A stretch of 34,697 nucleotides of DNA. Origin: DAOTUB01 sp034437455. GTDB taxonomy: Bacteria; Chloroflexota; Anaerolineae; B4-G1. Made by a program: the position numbers and the translations under genes. The stretch covers positions 1 to 34,697 of the forward strand of contig DAOTUB010000098.1 of the NCBI GenBank assembly GCA_034437455.1, read 5' to 3'. The notes under the pieces were generated by a model. The model made no database searches. It saw nothing but the letters and a program-made list of their open reading frames with translations, and was not told where the DNA came from. The first letter of the stretch is position 1; each line of letters opens with the position of its first letter. Below are positions 15,034-20,287 of this stretch, piece by piece.

Positions 15034-16041
15034 TTAGGGATGGGGCAAGTCGAGTATCAACACTTCGAGCGTGAGACGCGGGTTGGCGTTTTGTTTCAAC
15101 TTTTTGGCCGCGCTGCGCAGAGCCTCGACCACCGCGCTGCTTTGCGCCCAACCAAAGCGACGGGCGTGATCGCGTAATTCGTTCAGACGATCCACGTTTG
15201 TCAACGGCGCGCCAGCGTCGGCGGCCACGAGCAACACGTCGCGCCACCAACCGATCCACAGATCGAGCGTCTCTTGCGTGGCGATGGGGTCGCGGGCCAA
15301 CGTTTCGGCGTAGCGGAAACGCTCGACGATGGAAGCGCCGACGAGCTGGTCGAGGGCGTCTAACCGTCTCGCGCGCCGCTGAAGAGCTTTCTCGTCGCCG
15401 AGTGTTCGCACTGCCCAGCCCAGTCGCCCGCCCGAAAGGTGGGCCAAGAGTTCGGCCCGCTCTGGTTTTGCGCCCCACCGTTCGGCGAGGGCCTGCTGCA
15501 CCAGCGCCACAGACAGTGGGCGTAAGGGAATCTGTTGGCAGCGGGAGACGATGGTGGGCAGGAGGCGGTCGGCGTCGTCCGCCAGGATGGCCAGCACGAC
15601 GTAGGCGGGGGGTTCTTCCAACGTCTTGAGCAGCGCGTTCGCAGCGGAAGTGGTGGCCTCCTCGAAGCGGCGCAGGATGGCGATCCGCCACGTTCCCTCG
15701 ACCGGAGTGAGGGCGAGCTGGTGTTGCAACTCCCGCACCTGCGCGATCTTGAGGCTGGCGCCGATATGCTCGGATTCGACGACGTGCAGATCGGGGTGGT
15801 TGCCGCTGGCGACCAAGCGGCAGGCGCGGCAATCGCCGCAGGGTCGCTTCTCCGCTTCGGCCTGGCATAGCAGAGCGGCGGCCAGTTTCCGCGCCAGCGT
15901 CGTCTTGCTCCCGCCTGGCGGGCCGGTGAGGAGGTAAGCGTGGGAGATGCTGTTTGAGGCCACGGCTTGGCGCAGCGACCTCACGGCCCACTCGTGCCCC
16001 ACGATGCCCCAGTTGTCGCTCCTGTTTTCGCGTGTTTTCAT
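15034..16041 (-). CDS. holB: DNA polymerase III delta-prime subunit-like AAA+ protein
   Basis: 335 residues from the minus-strand ATG at 16041. It belongs to the clamp-loader family: GHEWAVRSLRQAVASN, Walker A region GPPGGSKTT, a zinc module CGDCRACRL, LLKTLEEPPAYVVL and the sensor motif PTIVSRC. The invariant Walker A glycine before Lys is replaced by Ser (GGSK rather than GxGK), so ATP binding may be weak or absent; this favours delta-prime over gamma/tau, as does the length. The longer in-frame extension upstream runs antisense through tRNA-Val and is not real. A TACAAT -10 box ends 8 nt before the ATG, and no Shine-Dalgarno sequence is present, so the mRNA may be leaderless. Confidence 0.9.
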   Translation of the reverse strand: MKTRENRSDNWGIVGHEWAVRSLRQAVASNSISHAYLLTGPPGGSKTTLARKLAAALLCQAEAEKRPCGDCRACRLVASGNHPDLHVVESEHIGASLKIAQVRELQHQLALTPVEGTWRIAILRRFEEATTSAANALLKTLEEPPAYVVLAILADDADRLLPTIVSRCQQIPLRPLSVALVQQALAERWGAKPERAELLAHLSGGRLGWAVRTLGDEKALQRRARRLDALDQLVGASIVERFRYAETLARDPIATQETLDLWIGWWRDVLLVAADAGAPLTNVDRLNELRDHARRFGWAQSSAVVEALRSAAKKLKQNANPRLTLEVLILDLPHP

Positions 16042-16049
16042 AGGAGGTG

Positions 16050-16077
16050 ATTGTAGCACAAGGCGCGTGCCTTGCAA
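16050..16077 (-). promoter_or_regulatory. Promoter of holB, sharing its -35 box with tRNA-Val
   Basis: On the minus strand TTGCAA (16077-16072), a 16-bp spacer, TACAAT (16055-16050). The start codon begins 9 nt beyond, at the expected transcription start. TTGCAA is palindromic and is also the -35 box of the opposite promoter. Confidence 0.65.
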
Positions 16078-16100
16078 AATGGCGGCAAAAGTGGTATAAT
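16072..16100 (+). promoter_or_regulatory. Promoter of tRNA-Val
   Basis: TTGCAA (16072-16077), a 17-bp spacer, and a perfect TATAAT (16095-16100), ending 12 bp before the tRNA 5' end. Confidence 0.8.
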
Positions 16101-16112
16101 CCCAAATGCTTT

Positions 16113-16187
16113 GGGCGATTAGCTCAGATGGCCAGAGCGCCACGTTGACATCGTGGAGGTTCGCAGGTTCAAGTCCTGCATCGCCCA
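16113..16187 (+). tRNA. tRNA-Val (anticodon GAC)
   Basis: The acceptor arms GGGCGAT and ATCGCCC pair over 7 bp with discriminator A. The D-stem is GCTC/GAGC. The anticodon stem CCACG/CGTGG closes TTGACAT, giving anticodon GAC (Val). The T-arm is GCAGG-TTCAAGT-CCTGC. CCA is not encoded. Confidence 0.97.
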
Positions 16188-16216
16188 TCTTGCTCGAGAC
16201 GTTTCGCAGTGATACG

Positions 16217-16248
16217 GCCCCTGGGTTTTCAGAAAACCAGGGGCTTTG
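16217..16248 (+). terminator. Hairpin terminating tRNA-Val
   Basis: GCCCCTGGGTTTTC (16217-16230) pairs with GAAAACCAGGGGC (16232-16244) with one bulged G. It lies 29 nt after the tRNA and directly before the end of the convergent endonuclease gene. The T-tract is short (CTTTG), so efficiency may be modest. Confidence 0.6.
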
Positions 16249-17043
16249 CTATGTAGCAAACTGTTCCCAGATGACTCGCTTGCGGGCCAGTGCTGGCAGA
16301 TCGGGCGCGTAGTACAGCCAGTGGCCCAGTGCAATGGCTTTTTGGCCGTAGTATTCCAGGTTAGCGCCGTAGATATTGCCATGCAGCCCGGTCAGTGCCT
16401 CAATGCGCTTATGCATCCACCCCAAAAAGTCCGGGCTGGACGATGAAAAATAACTGCGTAACTGGTCTCGTCGCCCACACTGACGATTGACGGAAAAGCC
16501 ACCGTCGCCGTCCCAGCAGCCGCGTGCGAAATCTGCCAAGAAGCTATCGGGAATAGCCAGTGGTCCGATAGTCAGGCTGTTGGCCGGGGTCAGCCCTAGC
16601 TCCTGGAGGAAGGCGTAAAAAGCGCGGTCGCTAAAGTTGAGCCTGTAGCTCGGTTTGTGGTTCTCCTGGTCCGGCGGATACACGCGAATGGTAAACTCGG
16701 GACCTAACTCCAGGCAGGTGCGATAATTTTCGACTTGTTCCTCGTCAGCCGAGGTAAAGCCGATGAGATTGTTCCCTTTTCCCAGATGGCCATCGGCAGC
16801 GATCAGGCCTATGGCGTAGGCCAACTCTGGTGTGGGCCAGGCCGCCAGCACCTCTGGCGACATGTGCACCGCGAGCTGGCCTCCCTGGGGCCGAAGCGGG
16901 ATACCACACCTTTGTAACAATTTCCAAACAGTGGTGTCGCTACAACCCTGGCGGGTAGCGATCTGAGAAATGCTCAGTTTCTGTTCAATGTATAGTTCTC
17001 TCAGCAATTCCCGTTTTGGCATCATCACCGCGTGATATGGCAT
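16249..17043 (-). CDS. LAGLIDADG-family homing endonuclease-like protein with N-terminal HTH
   Basis: Up to 264 residues from ATG 17043; the third Met (ATG 17022, MPKRELLREL) is an equally good start. The N-terminal 50 residues are a resolvase-like helix-turn-helix (LSISQIATRQGCSDTTVWKLLQ). Two LAGLIDADG-type helices follow: PELAYAIGLIAADGHL (about residues 75-90) and FLADFARGCWDGDGGF (about 169-184), each ending in the acidic residue needed for metal. One protein with two motifs acts as a monomer. It is free-standing: its reading frame interrupts no visible gene or intron. It is convergent with tRNA-Val and begins at the edge of an inverted-repeat element. No ribosome binding site is obvious. 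A DNA cleavage role is inferred from family. Confidence 0.8.
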   Translation of the reverse strand: MPYHAVMMPKRELLRELYIEQKLSISQIATRQGCSDTTVWKLLQRCGIPLRPQGGQLAVHMSPEVLAAWPTPELAYAIGLIAADGHLGKGNNLIGFTSADEEQVENYRTCLELGPEFTIRVYPPDQENHKPSYRLNFSDRAFYAFLQELGLTPANSLTIGPLAIPDSFLADFARGCWDGDGGFSVNRQCGRRDQLRSYFSSSSPDFLGWMHKRIEALTGLHGNIYGANLEYYGQKAIALGHWLYYAPDLPALARKRVIWEQFAT

Positions 17044-17044
17044 C

Positions 17045-17123
17045 GTAGTGGCGACTTTAGTCGCTGGTTGCGCGGCTCAAACGACTAAAGTCGTTACTAC
17101 GGATCCCATAACGGGAATTGCTG
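17045..17123. repeat. Dispersed inverted-repeat element, copy 4
   Basis: The left arm GTAGTGGCGACTTTAGTCGC (from 17045) faces the right arm ACGACTAAAGTCGTTACTAC (17081-17100). The tail GGATCCCATAACGGGAATTG continues to about 17123. Remarkably, AACGGGAATTGCTG of the tail also occurs in inverted orientation on the other side (within the endonuclease start region), so the inverted repeat extends into both neighbouring genes. It separates the endonuclease gene from a short HTH gene whose last codons it supplies. Confidence 0.85.
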
Positions 17124-17324
17124 TAGTTCTCTCAATTCCGCGCAGGAAGGACTAACCCGATAGTAGTCGCCCCGGTTCCGGGTCTGGAAGCTGTATTTTT
17201 TCATGCGCCGGACGATGGCAGAGTCGGTGCAGCCATAGTGGGCCGCGATCTGTCTCTGTGTCCAGCCTTTGACGTAATAGAGCTGGCGCAGCTCCTCCCT
17301 GGGAATGTGAAATCTCGTGGTCAT
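17097..17324 (-). CDS. Short helix-turn-helix protein, probable remnant of an endonuclease gene
   Basis: 75 residues from the minus-strand ATG at 17324. That ATG overlaps the TGA of the phosphoglycerate mutase gene (ATGA), so translation is coupled. The core (REELRQLYYVKGWTQRQIAA, then GCTDSAIVRRMKKYSF) parallels the N-terminal HTH of the downstream endonuclease (KRELLRELYIEQKLSISQIA, then GCSDTTVWKLLQRCGI). The last ten residues and the stop codon are encoded by the inverted-repeat element. I infer a truncated paralogue of the HTH-LAGLIDADG protein; alternatively it is now a small DNA-binding protein expressed with the mutase. Confidence 0.6.
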   Translation of the reverse strand: MTTRFHIPREELRQLYYVKGWTQRQIAAHYGCTDSAIVRRMKKYSFQTRNRGDYYRVSPSCAELRELQQFPLWDP

Positions 17325-18916
17325 TCCAATTGTACTGGTCTGCCTTCGCCGTGCACCAGCCAACGATAGCTCTTTTCGATGCGGTCCCAGTTATGCTCCC
17401 GGTCGAGCGACCAGAAGCGTCCGATGAGCGACACAAACTCTCCCACGCCCAATCGCTCGCACTCGGCCTCGACGTCGCCCACATAGATCGCCCCGCTCTC
17501 TGGCTTTTCGCCGCGCCGCCCCAACATGCCGTGAACATAGACCTCTGGCGCGCCGACCTGTTTCGCCATACGCAGCAACGCCTTGAGATGCTCCACCGAT
17601 CCGTGGGAGCTGTAGAAGGAGATGATGCCCAGCAGATGCAGGCGCGTGCCATCTCGCCTGGCGCCTTCCATCGCCCAACGGAGGGCGGGATTCTCGAAGA
17701 AGCTGCCGTCGGCGATGGCCCGCTCGATACGCAGCCGGTCGGACGGTACGATGCGGCCCGCGCCCAGGTGGGTGTGCCCCACCTCCGAGTTGCCCACCGT
17801 CATGCCCGGCCGTCCGGGGACGGTGTTGGGCAGGCCCACCGCCTCGCCGGCGGCTGCCAGGCGAGTGGAGGGGAAGGCGGCTTGCAGCGTGTCCATCACC
17901 GGCGTGTCGGCCTCCAGGATTAGGTTGCCCCACGCTTCGTCGCGCGCGCCCCAGCCGTCGAGGATGAACAGGGCTACGCGCTGGGATTCGTTCTGTCCGC
18001 TGCCGGAGACCAACGATGCCCCTGTCATAACGGCTGGCTTTTCGACCCCCAGTAAATCCAGCGCCGTCGGCGCCACGTCGACCAGCGTGCCTCCGTCGCG
18101 CACACTGGCCCCAAGCAGGTGCGGCGCGACCAACACGAAGGGCACAGGGCTATCGGTGTGGCCGGTGTCGATCGCGCCGTCGGGATAGTACCACTTTTCC
18201 ACCGTGCCGTGATCGGCGGTGATCAGCGCGGCGACTTGCAGCTCCTTCGCTGCCTCGATCACGCGCCCAAGCTGCGCGTCCACCGTGGCCACGGCCCGTT
18301 TGATCGCCTCGCGATCCTCGCTGTGGCCGATCACGTCCACGTTCGCCCAGTTGACCACCAGCAGATCGACCGTCGGGTCGCGCAGCGCCTCGATGACGGC
18401 GTCGGCGACCTCGTCGGCGCGCATCTCTGGCGGCGGCAGGTATCCTTCAAATTCCAGGGAGGGGATGATGCGATGCTCTTCGCCGGGGAAAGGCTCGCTT
18501 CGCTTGCCGTTCAGAAAATACGTCAGGTGCACACTCTTTTCCGATTCGACAATTTTGACCTGACGCAAGCCCTCCCTGCTGACCACCTCGCTCAACGTGT
18601 CGGGAATTGCGCCCAACGGCGGGAACGCGACGCGGACGTCCAGCTCGGGGTGATACTCGATCATCGTCGCCCAGTGAGTCGTGATCGGCTCGCGGGCAAA
18701 GTGGGGGAAATGATTCTCAGCAGCGACGAATGCCTGGGTCAATTCGATCTCGCGTTCGCCTCGGATGTCGTAAAAAATGACGTAATCGCCATCGCGGATG
18801 CGACCGAGGGGTTGCCCCACCGCGTCTACACGTACCAGCGGCTCCATCGTTTCGTCGTCCTCACCAGCGCGATAGGCTGCGCGCACGGCTTGGGCCAGGG
18901 GAAAAGTTTTTGACAT
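17321..18916 (-). CDS. gpmI: Circularly permuted cofactor-independent phosphoglycerate mutase (iPGM)
   Basis: 531 residues, AGGAG before the ATG. In ordinary iPGM (about 510 residues) the order is ILDGxG, NSEVGH, GxVHSH, DGRD, GRxxxMDRD, FRxDR, EKYxHVTxF, NxDMVGH, TADHG, AHTxxPVP, MTGxxL. Here the order starts in the middle: RDGDYVIFYDIRGER (R52, R55), ESEKSVHLTYF (K127), NVDVIGH (D194, H198), TADHG (D235, H236), GHTDSPVP (H253) and MTGASL (298-302). A linker (SGSGQNESQ) then leads to ALFILDGWG (D320), GNSEVGH (catalytic S377), SSHGS (H438), LIGRFWSLDRE (R500, R506). All metal ligands and the nucleophile are present. DGRD is replaced by GRRG (466-469), and about seven residues are inserted before GNSEVGH. 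The reaction is expected to be 3-phosphoglycerate to 2-phosphoglycerate with manganese, but the loop change makes activity uncertain. A short HTH gene overlaps its stop. Confidence 0.9.
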   Translation of the reverse strand: MSKTFPLAQAVRAAYRAGEDDETMEPLVRVDAVGQPLGRIRDGDYVIFYDIRGEREIELTQAFVAAENHFPHFAREPITTHWATMIEYHPELDVRVAFPPLGAIPDTLSEVVSREGLRQVKIVESEKSVHLTYFLNGKRSEPFPGEEHRIIPSLEFEGYLPPPEMRADEVADAVIEALRDPTVDLLVVNWANVDVIGHSEDREAIKRAVATVDAQLGRVIEAAKELQVAALITADHGTVEKWYYPDGAIDTGHTDSPVPFVLVAPHLLGASVRDGGTLVDVAPTALDLLGVEKPAVMTGASLVSGSGQNESQRVALFILDGWGARDEAWGNLILEADTPVMDTLQAAFPSTRLAAAGEAVGLPNTVPGRPGMTVGNSEVGHTHLGAGRIVPSDRLRIERAIADGSFFENPALRWAMEGARRDGTRLHLLGIISFYSSHGSVEHLKALLRMAKQVGAPEVYVHGMLGRRGEKPESGAIYVGDVEAECERLGVGEFVSLIGRFWSLDREHNWDRIEKSYRWLVHGEGRPVQLE

Positions 18917-18960
18917 ACATTGCTCCTGTTCAGGTTTTTATACAACAAGTTGCCGAGGGG

Positions 18961-18989
18961 ATTGTAACACGATGCCGAGGGATGGGCAA
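18961..18989 (-). promoter_or_regulatory. Promoter of the permuted phosphoglycerate mutase
   Basis: On the minus strand TTGCCC (18989-18984), a 17-bp spacer, then TACAAT (18966-18961), 45 bp before the start codon. Confidence 0.65.
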
Positions 18990-19009
18990 GCCTTTCGCCT
19001 TGATGTTAC

Positions 19010-19037
19010 TTGACAGCCTCCTCCAGTGGCTTATAAT
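19010..19037 (+). promoter_or_regulatory. Promoter of the MscS gene
   Basis: Perfect TTGACA (19010-19015), a 16-bp spacer, perfect TATAAT (19032-19037), 37 bp before ATG 19075. It is divergent from the mutase promoter. Confidence 0.85.
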
Positions 19038-19074
19038 CCAATTGCTTGGTTCATAATCGTCAGGGGGCAAAAGG

Positions 19075-19890
19075 ATGAATCTGGATAAATTGAGAGAGCT
19101 TTTGATCGCGGTGACATCGAGTGTCGTTCTGGCGGCCCTGGGGCTGGTTTTGGTTCAGTTTCTTCGACGCTGGCTGAAACGCATCATTCGCTCTCTGGAG
19201 GATCTTCACGAAGAACGAAGACAGCAGTTGGAAACGCTCGTCCACATATTTCAGTGGGCGGCCAATATCCTCATCGTCGGCGCTGCTCTGCTGATGATCA
19301 TCGGGCACTTTGCGGACATCACTCCATTGCTGGCCAGCGTGGGTGTGGTGGGGCTGGCGGTGAGCCTGGGTGCGCAGACGCTTCTCAAGGACCTCATCGG
19401 CGGCTTTCTGATTCTGATGGAGAATCAGTACTCGGTTGGAGACGTCATCCAGGTGGAGGAGGTAGCCGGGACGGTGGAGCAGCTTACCCTGCGGGCCACC
19501 TGCGTGCGGGATCTGGATGGGAATCTCCACGTCGTTCCGAATGGGGAGGTGCGCATCGTCTCCAATCGGACCAAGGGTTGGTCGCGCGCGGTGGTGAACG
19601 TGGGGGTGGCCTACGAGGAGGACCTGGATCGCGTCCTTCGCGTCCTGGAAGGAGTCGCCGAATCCTTTGCCCGTGACGCTGCTTTTGAATCGCAACTGAT
19701 GGAGACGCCGCAGGTGATGGGGCCTGTCAGTCTGGGAGATTGGGCCGTCACAGTGCGCGTGATGGTCAAGACGCAGCCGGGGAAGCAGTGGGAGATCTCC
19801 CGCGAGCTTCAGAAGCGCATCCTCGCTGCCTGTGAGCGAGAGAACATCACCTTACCCTACCCGCGCCAGGAGGTGTTGGTGCAGAGTTGA
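19075..19890 (+). CDS. Small-conductance mechanosensitive channel, MscS family
   Basis: 271 residues, AAAAGG before the ATG. One N-terminal membrane helix (about 8-28), a charged coiled stretch (LEDLHEERRQQLETLV), a second helix (about 62-80) and the pore helix with Gly/Ala packing (ASVGVVGLAVSLGAQTLLKDLIGGF, about 87-111). The beta domain follows with NQYSVGDVIQV and DLDGNLHVVPNGEV, then the alpha/beta cytoplasmic cage. It releases solutes on hypo-osmotic shock. Three-helix minimal architecture. The thrS promoter -35 box overlaps its stop codon. Confidence 0.95.
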   Translation: MNLDKLRELLIAVTSSVVLAALGLVLVQFLRRWLKRIIRSLEDLHEERRQQLETLVHIFQWAANILIVGAALLMIIGHFADITPLLASVGVVGLAVSLGAQTLLKDLIGGFLILMENQYSVGDVIQVEEVAGTVEQLTLRATCVRDLDGNLHVVPNGEVRIVSNRTKGWSRAVVNVGVAYEEDLDRVLRVLEGVAESFARDAAFESQLMETPQVMGPVSLGDWAVTVRVMVKTQPGKQWEISRELQKRILAACERENITLPYPRQEVLVQS

Positions 19891-19914
19891 CAGCAGCCGA
19901 AAACGCATTATAAT
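19887..19914 (+). promoter_or_regulatory. Promoter of the thrS T-box transcript
   Basis: TTGACA (19887-19892) overlaps the mscS TGA at 19888-19890. A 16-bp spacer and a perfect TATAAT (19909-19914) follow. Confidence 0.85.
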
Positions 19915-19930
19915 AGCATTCCAATACGAT

Positions 19931-20180
19931 TCGCCAACGCGTTGACCGGGACGAGTACTGGCCTGAGAAGGTCAAAGAGAGAAGAGGTCACCGGCTGAAA
20001 GCCTCTTCGACCGGACGGCTGGGAAAACCCCCCGGGAGCGAGACCCCCAAACCACGAGAGAGTAAGGGTCTCCGGGACAGGCCCGTTATCGCCTCAGAGT
20101 GCGGCGGCGTACACTACGTTTGCCGAACTTGGGTGGAACCACGTGGGAGATTCCCCGCGCCCCAAGGGCGTGGGGATTTT
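19931..20180 (+). promoter_or_regulatory. T-box riboswitch controlling thrS
   Basis: The leader starts with the usual Stem I entry (GTTGACCGGGACGAGTAC). It has a hairpin GAAGAGG...GCCTCTTC with a GCTGAAAG apical segment, and ends with the T-box sequence AACTTGGGTGGAACCACG (20126-20143). A terminator hairpin follows: CCCCGCGCCC (20153-20162), GGGCGTGGGG (20166-20175), then ATTTTTGTGTGT. Uncharged tRNA-Thr should stabilise the antiterminator through the T-box and allow transcription. An ACC triplet at 20027-20029 could be the specifier codon, but I did not verify the Stem I fold. Confidence 0.9.
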
Positions 20181-20206
20181 TGTGTGTAGATTAGGAGGTG
20201 ATCGAC

Positions 20207-20287
20207 ATGACCGAAGATGACACTGGTACTTTCACGTTGCGACGTATTCGTGGTTCGATCACTTTTCGAGGAGGAAAAAATGTCTGA
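20207..20287 (+). CDS. 26-residue threonine-rich leader ORF coupled to thrS
   Basis: ATG 20207 follows a very strong ribosome binding site (TAGGAGGTGATCGAC). The ORF has 26 codons, of which five are threonine (positions 2, 6, 8, 10 and 19), and ends in TGA at 20285-20287. The thrS ATG at 20280 lies inside its end, so the two overlap by 8 nt in different frames. It sits after the T-box terminator, so it is transcribed only on read-through. It may act as a threonine-sensing leader peptide or simply couple translation. Five threonines in 26 could be chance. Confidence 0.5.
   Translation: MTEDDTGTFTLRRIRGSITFRGGKNV

Noticed and set aside
14792..16105. 437-codon open frame overlapping holB on the same strand
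   Set aside because: It is an Arg-rich alternative frame of holB that also covers the spoVS end and a terminator.
16042..16188. 49-codon N-terminal extension of holB
   Set aside because: It would run antisense through tRNA-Val and its promoter; the conserved protein sequence starts at ATG 16041.
17321..18916. Two separate genes or an assembly join in the phosphoglycerate mutase
   Set aside because: The two halves are in one frame with a plausible linker, no internal stop, one promoter and one ribosome binding site; neither half has a second copy in the window.
20217..20279. Upstream extension of thrS by 21 codons
   Set aside because: The extension has no ribosome binding site and no TGS-like sequence; ATG 20280 directly follows GAGGAGG.
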